A stretch of 64,000 bases of DNA from Streptomyces sp. NBC_00448 (GTDB taxonomy: Bacteria > Actinomycetota > Actinomycetes > Streptomycetales > Streptomycetaceae), in NCBI RefSeq assembly GCF_036014115.1, contig NZ_CP107913.1, forward strand, positions 992,001 to 1,056,000, written 5' to 3'. The notes beneath the pieces were generated by a model that was not told where the DNA came from, did no database searches, and saw nothing but the letters and a program-made list of their open reading frames with translations. The translations under genes and the position numbers were made by a program. Of this stretch, positions 51,220-59,808 are shown piece by piece (the stretch's first letter is position 1; each line of letters begins with the position of its first letter).

Positions 51220-52563
51220 TCACTTGCCGGACTCGGCCGGGATGGCCAGGTCCTTCATCGAGCTGAGCGCCTTGGCCTGGGCGGTGGACAGCGCGCCGCT
51301 GAGGGTGCCCTTGCCGGCGGCGGCCTTGGCCATCGCGTCCTGCAGGCTCAGGTTCACGGTCTTCTGCGTCGGGCCCCACGAGAAGTCGGTGTCGATGTTC
51401 TTGGACGACTCGGCGAAGACGTCGAAGATCTTCTCGTTGTTGTAGTAGGGCACGCCCTGGGACAGCGACGGCATCTTCAGGCCGGCGGTGGCCGCCGGGT
51501 AGAGGCCGCCGAGCTTGTTCTCCAGCGCCAGCGCCTGCGGGTCGGTGTTGAGCCAGGTGTTGAACTTCACCGACTCGTACAGGTGCGTGCTGCCCTTCAT
51601 GAACGCGACGGTGGAGCCGCCCCAGTCGCCGGACGAGGCGTTGGTGCTCCACGTCGGCATCGGGACGATCGACCACTTGCCGGCCTGCTTGGGCAGGTTG
51701 TCGCGGAACATGCTGTAGCCCCAGGCCGCGCCGACGTAGCTGGCGATCTGGTCCTTCTGGTAGGCCGCGTACATCTGGGTCGAGCCGTTGGCGAGGTCGG
51801 TGCGGACCTCCTTGGCGTCGATCAGCTTCTGCCAGTAGTCGGCGACCTGCTTGCTCTTCGCCGAGTCGACGCTGACCTGCCACTTGTTGTCGCTGTAGGA
51901 GTACATCTTGGCGCTGTTCTGCCACAGCAGGCCGTTGAACCACTCGGCGTTGTTGGGGTCGAAGAACGTCATGCTGATGTTCTTGTCGGCGGCGTGCAGC
52001 TTCTGCGCGTCGGCCGCGTACTCGTCCCAGGTGGTGGGGACCGGCAGGTGGTACTTGGTGAAGAGGTCGGTGCGCACGTACAGCGCCATCGGGCCGGTGT
52101 CCTGCGGGAGGGCGAAGACGCCGGTGCCCCCGAAGCTGGTCTGCGACCAGGTCCACGGCACGAACTTCGACTTGTCGGCGGTGGCGGTGCCGCACTTGGA
52201 GGCGTCGACGAAGGCGTTCTGGGTGCGCAGGTTCGGCAGCTCGTCATAGCCGACCTGGGCGAGGTCGGGGGCGTTGCCCGCCTTCAGGGAGTTGCTGATC
52301 GTGCCGTACTGGTCGTTCGAGATGTCCTTCGTCTGGACCTGGATGTCCGGGTTCTGCTTGTTCCACAGAGCGACGACCTTGTCCATGCCCGGAACGGTGT
52401 TCCAGTACTGGAGGGTGACCTTGCCCTTCGCGGGCGCGCAGGCGGAGGCGGCCGACGAGCCGCCCGAGTGGCTGGACGACGAGCAGCCGGCGAGCGCGGC
52501 GATGCTTGCCACCGCGGTGACGGCGGCGGCGGCAAGGCGGACGCGCGAGGCGGTGTTTCTCAT
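51220..52563 (-). CDS. Sugar-binding lipoprotein of the ABC importer
   Basis: 447 residues from ATG 52563 with GGAAGGAAACC upstream. The lipobox LAGC places the lipid on Cys27, followed by a Ser-rich linker. The family-1 solute-binding fold is seen in KVTLQYWNTVPGMDKVVALW, NAPDLAQVGYDELPNLRTQN, PQDTGPMALYVRTDLFTKYH and WGGSTVAFMKGSTHLYESVK. First gene of the operon that continues with two permeases, GH38 and GH2, so its ligand is probably a mannose- or galactose-containing oligosaccharide. A near-perfect palindrome lies in its promoter region. Confidence 0.93.
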   Translation of the reverse strand: MRNTASRVRLAAAAVTAVASIAALAGCSSSSHSGGSSAASACAPAKGKVTLQYWNTVPGMDKVVALWNKQNPDIQVQTKDISNDQYGTISNSLKAGNAPDLAQVGYDELPNLRTQNAFVDASKCGTATADKSKFVPWTWSQTSFGGTGVFALPQDTGPMALYVRTDLFTKYHLPVPTTWDEYAADAQKLHAADKNISMTFFDPNNAEWFNGLLWQNSAKMYSYSDNKWQVSVDSAKSKQVADYWQKLIDAKEVRTDLANGSTQMYAAYQKDQIASYVGAAWGYSMFRDNLPKQAGKWSIVPMPTWSTNASSGDWGGSTVAFMKGSTHLYESVKFNTWLNTDPQALALENKLGGLYPAATAGLKMPSLSQGVPYYNNEKIFDVFAESSKNIDTDFSWGPTQKTVNLSLQDAMAKAAAGKGTLSGALSTAQAKALSSMKDLAIPAESGK

Positions 52564-52700
52564 GGTTTCCTTCCAGGGTGTCCAGCTCCAGTGCTGGACA
52601 GGTCGACGTTGACACCTCAAGGCAGGCTTGCCTTCTGGTTGGAATGCTCAGGTCGGCGGGGCCGGGGCGGCGGCTTCGCCGAGCGATCGGACGGGCTGTT

Positions 52701-52728
52701 CCGTGAACGTTCCCGGGAGCGTTCACGG
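52701..52728. promoter_or_regulatory. 28-bp palindromic operator upstream of the importer operon
   Basis: CCGTGAACG ... CGTTCACGG flank TTCCCGGGAG; 26 of 28 positions are symmetric. It can also be read as two LacI-type half-palindromes, TGAACGTTCC and GGAGCGTTCA, each centred on CG. It lies ~140-165 bp before the start codon, downstream of TTGACA (minus, 52776-52771). Likely target of the adjacent LacI regulator. Confidence 0.6.
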
Positions 52729-52806
52729 GACTGGTGAATTGCCGGAAGTCTGCGCTTCGTTCATGTCGAATGTCAAGACATACGGGTCAATCCCAAGTCG
52801 CTCAGG

Positions 52807-53814
52807 TTACGCGGAGCCACTCAGCCGCAGCTCGGCCCGGACCACCAGGTCCTCGGGCGGCAGTGGATCTGCGCCGGTCAGACGCCTTCTGACCTGCTCG
52901 ACGGCGAGTGCTCCCAGCCGGCGCGTGTCGAGCGCCACGCTGGACAGCGGGGGCTCCATCAGCGCGCCGAACTGCAGCCCGTCGAAGCCGATCACGGCCA
53001 GTTCACCCGGCACGTCGAGGCCGAGCCGGCGCGCCTCGCGCAGCGCCCCGACGGCGACGATGTCGTTGAACGTGAAGACCGCGGTGATCTCCGGATGGGT
53101 GGCGAGCAGGTCCCGCAGGCCCGCCCCGCCGCCGTCGGCCGACTGGGCGGCGCCGGCCACCCGGCCCGGGTCGACGCCGTGCGCCAGCGCGGCGGCGGTG
53201 AACCAGGCACGGCGCAGGCTCGGTTCGGCGCGGCCGATGTGGTCGAGCATGCCGATCCGGGTGTGGCCCTGGGCGACCAGGTGCGCGATCGCGGCGTGCA
53301 CGCCCTGCTCGCCGTCGATCCGGATGCAGCTGAACCGCTCGGTCGGGCGGTCGCGGTCGATCAGCACCATGGGCATGCCGCGGGTGTACCGGTCGAGCTC
53401 GTCCTCGGTGCAGCTGAAGTAGCCGACCACCCCGTCCACCTGCGAGCCGATCACCTGGAGGGTGCCGATCTCCTCCTCGCGGCGGTCGGCGGTGTCGTAT
53501 ACGACCACGTGCCAGCCGCAGGCGCGGGCGGCCTCCAGCGCGGAGGCGGCGACCTCGGTGAAGAACGGGTTGCGCAGGTCCGGGATGACCAGCCCGATCG
53601 TGGTGGTGTCCTGCCGCACCAGGCCCCGGGCGAACCGGCTCGGCCGGTAGCCGAGCTCGCGGGCGGCGTCGAGCACCCGCTGCTTGGTGGAGCGGTCGAT
53701 CTCGTCCTTGCCGTTCAGTGCGCGTGACACCGTCTGCCGGGAAACCCCTGCTGATCGGGCCACGTCATGGATCGTGACCCTCCGCGCCGGCTCCTGCCCC
53801 GACGACGACACCAT
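52807..53814 (-). CDS. LacI-family repressor of the glycan locus
   Basis: 335 residues from ATG 53814 with GGAGGTG upstream. HTH: VTIHDVARSAGVSRQTVSRA, hinge ELGYRPSRFARGLVRQ. Sugar-binding domain: TIGLVIPDLRNPFFTEVAAS, VDGVVGYFSCTEDE, HLVAQGHTRIGMLDHIG, AVFTFNDIVAVGALREARRL and VPGELAVIGFDGLQFG. It lies between the importer operon (same strand) and the secreted alpha-galactosidase (opposite strand), and similar TGAnCGTT sites flank both, so it probably controls both. Confidence 0.9.
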   Translation of the reverse strand: MVSSSGQEPARRVTIHDVARSAGVSRQTVSRALNGKDEIDRSTKQRVLDAARELGYRPSRFARGLVRQDTTTIGLVIPDLRNPFFTEVAASALEAARACGWHVVVYDTADRREEEIGTLQVIGSQVDGVVGYFSCTEDELDRYTRGMPMVLIDRDRPTERFSCIRIDGEQGVHAAIAHLVAQGHTRIGMLDHIGRAEPSLRRAWFTAAALAHGVDPGRVAGAAQSADGGGAGLRDLLATHPEITAVFTFNDIVAVGALREARRLGLDVPGELAVIGFDGLQFGALMEPPLSSVALDTRRLGALAVEQVRRRLTGADPLPPEDLVVRAELRLSGSA

Positions 53815-54044
53815 CGCGCACCTCCGCTGCTCACGGGCCCGACGGGCCCGCACACCGAGTATGCCTTGCCGCGTTCCCACCGGAGGCCGAGCAGGTGCCC
53901 CGCGGGGCCTGGGCTCACGGGCCCAGCGCGCCCCGTCCTCGGCCGGCCGCGCGGTTCCCCGCACCCCCAAAGGGCGCCCTCCTGCCGGCTCCGGGGGCCG
54001 GGGCGGGCGGGCAGGGTGCCGTCTCACGGGGTGCGACGTGAGCC

Positions 54045-54074
54045 TTGACACAGTGGGCGCCCATGGTGCTATCT
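54045..54074 (+). promoter_or_regulatory. Candidate promoter of the alpha-galactosidase gene
   Basis: TTGACA (54045-54050), 18-base spacer, CTATCT (54069-54074). A start just after it would put the three operator-like sites at or after the transcription start. The leader would be about 300 bases. The rest of 53815-54044 holds no gene. Confidence 0.45.
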
Positions 54075-54077
54075 GTT

Positions 54078-54138
54078 GCTGAACGTTTGATCGTGTGCGC
54101 TCAAACCCGGCCAGTACGGGGATCGTTGAGCGTTTGTG
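54078..54138. promoter_or_regulatory. Cluster of three LacI-type half-palindromic sites
   Basis: CTGAACGTTTGATC (from 54080), GTGCGCTCAAAC (its complement reads GTTTGAGCGCAC, 54095-54106) and GTTGAGCGTTTGTG (from 54125) share the core TGA(A/G)CG and lie about 20-30 bp apart. They resemble the two halves of the 28-bp palindrome at 52701. They are well placed to repress the alpha-galactosidase promoter. Confidence 0.5.
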
Positions 54139-54390
54139 GTGCGATCGGGCGTCGTACGGCGACGGGTGGCCGAGTGTGCTCGGGCTGGTCCGCCGGCCCT
54201 TCTCCGGGACGGGGAGAAGAGCGCGGTGCGCCGTGTCACACGCCCCCGCAGCCTTCTCCGTACCCGGACCCTGCCCGACCCATGGCGCCGGCCGCTCCCA
54301 GGCCGACGGCCCGAGGTCGCGTGGACAGGGCCCCGGGCCATCACCCACCCCTCTCGCGCTGTCAGGGCGCTGCGACGGAGGAAGTCCCCC

Positions 54391-56691
54391 ATGAGGAAAC
54401 CGATCAGAGGCGCGCTGGCCGCGTTCGCCGGAGCGCTGCTGCTCGCCGCCGGCACCACCGCGGCCGGCGGACCGGCCGCGCAGGCCGCGAGCCCGGGCTC
54501 GGCCCCGGCCACGGCTCCCGCCGCGGGCGGCACCGCGGCGGCGAAACCCGTACTCGGCTGGAGCAGTTGGAGCTTCGTACGGAAGAACCCGACCGCGAGC
54601 ACCATCGAGGCACAGGCCAGGGCGCTCAAGGACACCGGCCTGGCGAAGGACGGCTACGTCTACGTCAACGTGGACGACTTCTGGCAGCAGTGCCCGGGCA
54701 GCCAGGGCCCCGACGTCGACGGGTACGGCCGATGGGTCACCGACCCGGCGAAGTTCCCGCCGCGCGGCGGCGAGAACGGCATCCAGGTCGTCGCCGACTA
54801 CGTCCACTCGCTCGGCCTGAAGTTCGGGCTCTACGTCACCCCGGGCATCTCGAAGCAGGCCGTCGCGCGGAACACCGCGATCGAGGGCACCGGCTACCAC
54901 GCGGACGACATCGCCACCACCGCCGCCGAGAACAACTACAACTGCGGCGGCATGGTCGGCATCGACTACACCAAGCCGGGCGCGCAGGCGTTCACCGACT
55001 CCTGGGCCGACCAGTTCGCCGGGTGGGGCATCGACTACCTGAAGATCGACGGGGTCGGCACCCCCGACATCGCGGACGTCCGCGCCTGGTCGCAGGCGCT
55101 GAAGCAGACCGGGCGGCCCATCCACCTGGAGCTGTCCAACAGCCTGGACATCACCAACACGGCCGCCTGGCAGCAGTTGTCGGACGGCTGGCGGACCGGC
55201 GGCGACATCGAGTGCTACTGCGGCCCCAACGGCAGCAGCTATCCGCTGACCACCTGGCCCTCGCTCGCCTCCCGCTTCGACCAGGTCGCGGACTGGGCAC
55301 CGTACGGCGGCCCGGGCGGCTACAACGACTACGACTCGCTGGAGATCGGCAACGGCGCGAACGACGGGCTGACCCCGGACGAGCGGCGCACCCAGATGAG
55401 CCTGTGGTCGCTGGCCGCCTCACCGCTGATGCTCGGCAGCGACCTGACCCACCTCGACCCGACCGACCTGGCCATGCTGAAGAACACCGACGTCCTCGCG
55501 GTCGACCAGGACGGCATCGACGCGCGGCGGATCTCGGACGGCGCCGACAGCCAGGTGTTCGCCAAGAACGAGCCGAACGGCGACGCGATCGTCGGCCTGT
55601 TCAACACCGGCTCCACACCGCGCGAGGTCGCGACCACCGCGAAGGCGCTCGGGCTGCCCGGCGCCCGCGACTACGCCCTCACCGACCTGTGGGGCCACCG
55701 CACCACCGAGTCGGCCGGCCGGATCGCGGCGGACGTGCCGCCGCACGGCGTGCAACTGTTCCGGGTCCACCCGACCCGGCACGTCCTGGGGACCGCCGCC
55801 CCGTCGGTGACGCTGGCGCTGGACTGGGCGCCGGCCGCGAGCGACAGCACCACCCGTACGGTCACCGCGGCCCTGTCCGACAACGGCTCGCACCCCGTCA
55901 CGGACGCCGCGCTCGAGCTGACCGGGCCGGACGGCGCGACGATCACCACGCACTCGCCCACCAAGGCCCGGGTCCTCGACGCCGGGCACGCGCTGCGGGC
56001 CACGTACACCGTCACGCTCAAGCCGTCGGACGAGTTGTTCGCGGCGAGCGCGTTCCAGGCGACGGCCTCCTACCGCGACCGTTCCGGCACCGCGCACCCG
56101 GCGGTCGGGGACACCGTGACCGTCAACCACCCGGTGGCCGCGCCCTACCGGACCTTCGCCTCCACCACGGCGTCCTTCAGCCAGTCCGGCAGCCGGCTCG
56201 GCATCAGCGCGCAGGGCGCCGACCTGTACAACGGCACCAACGAGTACGGCACGATCTACCTGCCGGGCGCCGAGCACGACGGCTCCACGACCACGGTGAA
56301 GATCGACGCCCAGGCGGACACCGACGTGTGGGCCAAGGCCGGGATCATGGTGCGCAACGACATCACGCGGTCCGACACCTCACCGGGCTACGTGGCGCTG
56401 GTCGCCACCCCGGGCAACGGCTACCTGCTCGACTGGGACTCCGACGGCGACGGCAAGCTCGACTCCCAGGATTCGGTGGGCACCGCGGTCCACCCCTCGT
56501 GGCTGAAGCTCGTCCGCGACGGCACCACCTACAGCGGCTACTACTCCACCGACGGCATCACCTGGCACCTGGTCGGCACCATCGGCGTGCCGACCGCCGC
56601 CGCGACCCAGGACGTCGGCCTGACCGCGACCTCGCACGCCGCGGGCACGACGGGCGAGGTCGACTTCGACGACTTCACCACCACGCCCTGA
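54391..56691 (+). CDS. Secreted GH27 alpha-galactosidase with NPCBM/DUF1349-like C-terminal modules
   Basis: 766 residues from ATG 54391, RBS GGAGGAAG. Signal peptide to ~33 (AAQAAS). GH27 barrel ~52-330: VLGWSSWSFV, YVYVNVDDFWQ, nucleophile Asp220 in YLKIDGVG, acid/base Asp272 in WRTGGDIECYCG, DYDSLEIGNG and MSLWSLAASPLMLGSDL. A beta-sandwich follows (~335-450), then a bacterial-Ig/NEW3-like domain (VTAALSDNGSHPV), and a C-terminal DUF1349-like lectin fold (WAKAGIMVRNDI, PSWLKLVRDG, YYSTDGITWHLVGTI). It should release alpha-galactose outside the cell for the adjacent importer locus. A strong terminator follows. Confidence 0.93.
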   Translation: MRKPIRGALAAFAGALLLAAGTTAAGGPAAQAASPGSAPATAPAAGGTAAAKPVLGWSSWSFVRKNPTASTIEAQARALKDTGLAKDGYVYVNVDDFWQQCPGSQGPDVDGYGRWVTDPAKFPPRGGENGIQVVADYVHSLGLKFGLYVTPGISKQAVARNTAIEGTGYHADDIATTAAENNYNCGGMVGIDYTKPGAQAFTDSWADQFAGWGIDYLKIDGVGTPDIADVRAWSQALKQTGRPIHLELSNSLDITNTAAWQQLSDGWRTGGDIECYCGPNGSSYPLTTWPSLASRFDQVADWAPYGGPGGYNDYDSLEIGNGANDGLTPDERRTQMSLWSLAASPLMLGSDLTHLDPTDLAMLKNTDVLAVDQDGIDARRISDGADSQVFAKNEPNGDAIVGLFNTGSTPREVATTAKALGLPGARDYALTDLWGHRTTESAGRIAADVPPHGVQLFRVHPTRHVLGTAAPSVTLALDWAPAASDSTTRTVTAALSDNGSHPVTDAALELTGPDGATITTHSPTKARVLDAGHALRATYTVTLKPSDELFAASAFQATASYRDRSGTAHPAVGDTVTVNHPVAAPYRTFASTTASFSQSGSRLGISAQGADLYNGTNEYGTIYLPGAEHDGSTTTVKIDAQADTDVWAKAGIMVRNDITRSDTSPGYVALVATPGNGYLLDWDSDGDGKLDSQDSVGTAVHPSWLKLVRDGTTYSGYYSTDGITWHLVGTIGVPTAAATQDVGLTATSHAAGTTGEVDFDDFTTTP

Positions 56692-56731
56692 CCCGCCCCT
56701 GACCCTCCGGGTCCCCTCTCCAGGTCTCCAT

Positions 56732-56771
56732 CCGGCGGCCGGCAGCCTCCGCCCAGGCTGCCGGCCGCCGG
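56732..56771 (+). terminator. Terminator after the alpha-galactosidase gene
   Basis: 17-bp perfect arms (56732-56748 and 56755-56771) around a 6-base loop, 40 bp after the stop. Confidence 0.9.
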
Positions 56772-57058
56772 CCGTCTGCGACCCCCGCCCCGCCACCCTC
56801 GACGATCACCGCTGTCGATCTTTGCGCGCGGACAACATTTGCTATTTGACAACCATGTCTTGCGAGAACACCCTGGCGTGGTGCGGCGCGCACCGCCGTT
56901 CGGCTCGGCGCGCGCTCGTACAGGCGTGGCATCTTTCGGTATCCGGGTAGACGACGCTATGCAGCACGGAAGGCAGGTGACAAGTGGCACTTCGACCCGC
57001 GGCCCGACCGGCCGCCCCGACGCGGGCGGAGCGCGCTCGCCGCCGCCTGCGACTCGGC
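56772..57058. other. Intergenic region downstream of the MarR gene
   Basis: 287 bp with a conspicuous AT-richer patch (56836-56862) containing TTTGCTATTTGACAACC, which looks like a promoter element (TTGACA at 56846-56851) without a good -10. A 31-codon frame starts at an ATG at 56854 but has no recognised product or ribosome site. Confidence 0.35.
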
Positions 57059-57610
57059 CTACGCGGACTCGACGGACCCGGTCTCCGGAGGGGTGTCCTC
57101 GCGCGGGGCGAGGTCGGCCATCGCGGAACGGAATCCGCTCAGGCCCTCCACCAGCGCGACCCGTTCGGCCGGCGGCATGGCGGAGATGATGTGCAGCAAG
57201 GACGTCTCGCGGCGGGCCCTGAGCTCGGCGAGGTAGCTCTCCCCGCGCACCGACAGGCGCAGTTCGAGCTCGCGGCGGCTGGCGGAGCTGAGCGAGCGCT
57301 CGATGAAGCCCAGCGCGTGCAGCCGGTCGCACATCCGGCTGACCGACGACGGCGCGGAGCCCAGCAGCTCGCCGAGGGTGCGCAGATTGATCCCCCGGTC
57401 GCGGTCCAGCACATAGAGCACCTTGAGCTGCGACCAGGAGACCGGTGCGGTCGAGGTCATGTCCCGGTCCTGGGTCCAGAGCACCTCGAGTAGCTCGATC
57501 ACCTCGCGGGCGGCTTGAGCGGCGGCGTCCCGGTCCCGACTGGAGGAGATCCCGGAGCGCATGCCCTCAACTGTGGCACTTCCCAACTGCCTTGTCAGTC
57601 GCCGAGGCAT
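57059..57610 (-). CDS. MarR-family transcriptional regulator
   Basis: 183 residues from ATG 57610, which follows AAGGAGGGG at a spacing of 11; an ATG at 57562 would give 167 residues. Winged helix: VSWSQLKVLYVLDRDRGINL, RTLGELLGSAPSSVSRMCDR, LHALGFIERSLSSASRRELE, with dimer helices at both ends. It is read divergently from the SpoIIE-type phosphatase gene, 57 bp away, a pairing I recall from other streptomycetes. Ligand and targets unknown. Confidence 0.88.
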   Translation of the reverse strand: MPRRLTRQLGSATVEGMRSGISSSRDRDAAAQAAREVIELLEVLWTQDRDMTSTAPVSWSQLKVLYVLDRDRGINLRTLGELLGSAPSSVSRMCDRLHALGFIERSLSSASRRELELRLSVRGESYLAELRARRETSLLHIISAMPPAERVALVEGLSGFRSAMADLAPREDTPPETGSVESA

Positions 57611-57667
57611 AAAGCGTCTTTCCCCTCCTTTTGACTTCCATACTCTCGAACAGGCGGTAACCGACCG

Positions 57668-58876
57668 GTGGACAGATTCACGGCTGCGGAACGCGAGCTG
57701 CGCGGCGCCGCACCCCACGCTCTCCTCGCGGCGGCCAGGGGCGCGCTCATCACGCACTACGCGGCCGTCGACGTCGACCTGCTCATGGCCGACTACGCTC
57801 TGACCATACTGCAACCCGTGGGCGGGACCCCTGATACGGCGGAGCCCGCGCCGATCCACTCCAGCGCCGCCGGACGGGCCTTCGGCGCCCAGCGCGTGCA
57901 CACCCAGACCGATCCGCGCACCGGCGAATTCACCGCCCACCTGCCGATCAGCGTGCGCGGCGACCGGATCGGGGTGCTGTCGGTACGGTTCGCCGAGGGC
58001 GGGTACGACCCGGCCGCCGAACCGGAACTCGCCGAGCTGGCCGAGGTGTTGGGGCACGAGATCGTGGTCGCCGAGCGGGACACCGACCTCTACCTGCAAG
58101 CCCGCCGCGCCGACCGCCTCACCCTCGCCGCCGAGATGCAGTGGGAACTGCTGCCGGCCCGCTCCTGCTCCCGCCCGGAGTACGACATCGGCGGCGGCCT
58201 GGAGCCCGCGTACGCCATCCACGGCGACAACTTCGACTGGTCCGCGTCCGCCGGGCACCTGACCCTCACGGTCACCAACGGCATGGGCGAGGGTGTGGAG
58301 GCGGCGCTGCTCACCAGCCTCGCGGTGCACGCGCTGCGCAACGGCCGGCGCGCCGACCTGTCACTGGCCGACCAGGCGTTCCTCGGGGACCAGGCGGTCT
58401 ACGGGCACTACCGCGGCCGGGTGCACCTCGCGGCGCTCCTGATGCGGTTCGAACTGGCCACCGGCGACGTCGAGGTCATCGACGCCGGCTCGCCCAAGGT
58501 GTGGCGGCTGCGCGGCGGCAAGGTCGAGCCGGTCGAACTCGAACCGCAGCTGCCGCTGGGCATGTTCGAGGACACCCTCTACACCACCCAGCACCTCCAC
58601 CTGGAGAGCGGGGACCGGCTGCTGTTCGTCAGCGACGGCGTGTACGACGCGGTGTCCCCCGGCGGCGAGCGCTACAGCGAGCGCGCGCTGGCCCGGGCGA
58701 TCACCAGCACCCGTCTCCTCCCCCCGGCCCAGGTGCCCCGCGCGGTGCTGCGCGAACTCACCACCCACCGCGGCTCCCCCGAGCCCGACGACGACGCGAT
58801 GGTCGTCTGCCTCGACTGGCACGGCCGCGCCACCTCCCCGGGTCCGGACCCGGCCCCGGACCCCGACCAGCTCTGA
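57668..58876 (+). CDS. PP2C/SpoIIE-type phosphatase with N-terminal sensor region
   Basis: 402 residues from GTG 57668. The N-terminal ~140 residues look GAF-like (HLPISVRGDRIGVLSVRF). Residues ~165-385 are a SpoIIE domain: LTLAAEMQWELLPARSCSRP, AYAIHGDNFDWSASAGHLTL, VTNGMGEGVEAALLTSLAVH, GDRLLFVSDGVYDAVSPGGE and EPDDDAMVVCLDW. The second metal motif has Asn where the classical form has Asp (DGMGxG). The C-terminal acidic site is kept. It probably dephosphorylates anti-sigma antagonist proteins; activity may be altered. Confidence 0.85.
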   Translation: MDRFTAAERELRGAAPHALLAAARGALITHYAAVDVDLLMADYALTILQPVGGTPDTAEPAPIHSSAAGRAFGAQRVHTQTDPRTGEFTAHLPISVRGDRIGVLSVRFAEGGYDPAAEPELAELAEVLGHEIVVAERDTDLYLQARRADRLTLAAEMQWELLPARSCSRPEYDIGGGLEPAYAIHGDNFDWSASAGHLTLTVTNGMGEGVEAALLTSLAVHALRNGRRADLSLADQAFLGDQAVYGHYRGRVHLAALLMRFELATGDVEVIDAGSPKVWRLRGGKVEPVELEPQLPLGMFEDTLYTTQHLHLESGDRLLFVSDGVYDAVSPGGERYSERALARAITSTRLLPPAQVPRAVLRELTTHRGSPEPDDDAMVVCLDWHGRATSPGPDPAPDPDQL

Positions 58877-58885
58877 CGGTGCCCG

Positions 58886-58924
58886 GCCGGGCGTCGTACG
58901 GCCCGGGACCGTACGACGGCCGGC
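58886..58924. terminator. Bidirectional hairpin between the phosphatase and membrane-protein genes
   Basis: 16-bp arms (58886-58901, 58909-58924) with one mismatch and a 7-base loop, in the 57-bp gap between convergent genes. Confidence 0.8.
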
Positions 58925-58933
58925 CCGCGCCGG

Positions 58934-59275
58934 CTATCCGCCCGGCCCCCGCTTCGTGCGCGGATGCCGTATCCGCAGGCTCGCGTACAGCGTCTGCGCG
59001 ACCTCGACGACGGTGACGGCGCACCCCAGCGCACCGAGCCCGTACAGCACCGCCGAGGCGGTCCCGGCGCGGTCCGCCGCCAGCACGAAGGCACCGGCGA
59101 TCCCCGCGAACCGCAGCGCCAGCACCACGCGGAAGACCCATGCCAGCGACATCACGACGAACTCGGTGCCCGACACCCCGCGCCGGGCCAGCCGGCCGAG
59201 GTACAGGAAGAGGCTCCGGCTCGCGGCATCGGTGAGCAGTGCGGCCGACCCGAGGAGCCAACAGAAGAGCTGCAT
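58934..59275 (-). CDS. Small membrane protein, function unknown
   Basis: 113 residues from ATG 59275 (a TTG four codons upstream is possible; the GGGGG before the ATG is a weak site). Three probable membrane spans: LFCWLLGSAALLTDA, TEFVVMSLAWVFRVVLALRF plus IAGAFVLAA, and AVLYGLGALGCAVTVVEVAQ. It ends in a basic tail (SLRIRHPRTKRGPGG). Single gene; no family recognised. Confidence 0.65.
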   Translation of the reverse strand: MQLFCWLLGSAALLTDAASRSLFLYLGRLARRGVSGTEFVVMSLAWVFRVVLALRFAGIAGAFVLAADRAGTASAVLYGLGALGCAVTVVEVAQTLYASLRIRHPRTKRGPGG

Positions 59276-59473
59276 GTGATCCCCCAACCCTCGCCTGGCT
59301 GAAGCCCATCGTCCGCCGCCGGCCGGGCGCGGACCTGAGTACGCGTGCTCAACCCGATACGGGGACGGGCGCGCCGGGCTGAGTCGTCGGGAGGCGCGCG
59401 GGGCGCGCCGGGTGGTCGTCGTCCAGCACGGAGTGCGGGGGCCAGGCGCGGAGGTTCCGCGTTCTCCGGGTCC

Positions 59474-59707
59474 TCACGGGTGCGGCATCGGCGCGGGCGG
59501 TGTCGGCAGCAGGCGAACGAGGTGCTGTGCCACGTCCAGCGGCAGCGGTGGAATGTGGACGTAATCGGCGCCCCGTTCATCGCTGCGGGGGACGACCCGT
59601 CGGAGCAGAGCTTCGTCTGCGCCCAGTTCCCGTAGCAGCCGGCGCAGGGCGAGGGATGCGTGTTGGGTCTCGCTGAGGTTGTTCCTCAGCGCGTCGGGCA
59701 TCGGCAT
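59474..59707 (-). CDS. Small protein downstream of an XRE regulator
   Basis: 77 residues, start ATG 59707 with GGGGAA upstream. Helical, with LRNNLSETQHASLALRRLLR, ELGADEALLRRVVPRSDERG and DYVHIPPLPLDVAQHLVRLL. Small proteins with such composition often accompany XRE regulators in streptomycetes (BldD/DUF397-like neighbourhoods), but this is not DUF397 and I assign no function. It is 101 bp after the regulator on the same strand. Confidence 0.65.
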   Translation of the reverse strand: MPMPDALRNNLSETQHASLALRRLLRELGADEALLRRVVPRSDERGADYVHIPPLPLDVAQHLVRLLPTPPAPMPHP

Positions 59708-59808
59708 GGCGGTTCCCCGTTCGGCGATCGGATACTCACTGACCGTAGGAAGCGCGGGCGTGCTGCGGCCATGGCACTTTGACGGTCCGTCAGCTCGAAG
59801 TGCCACCT

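Noticed and set aside
56854..56949. 31-codon frame starting in the AT-richer patch after the alpha-galactosidase terminator
   Set aside because: No ribosome site and no recognisable product. It may be a chance frame; kept only as a note.
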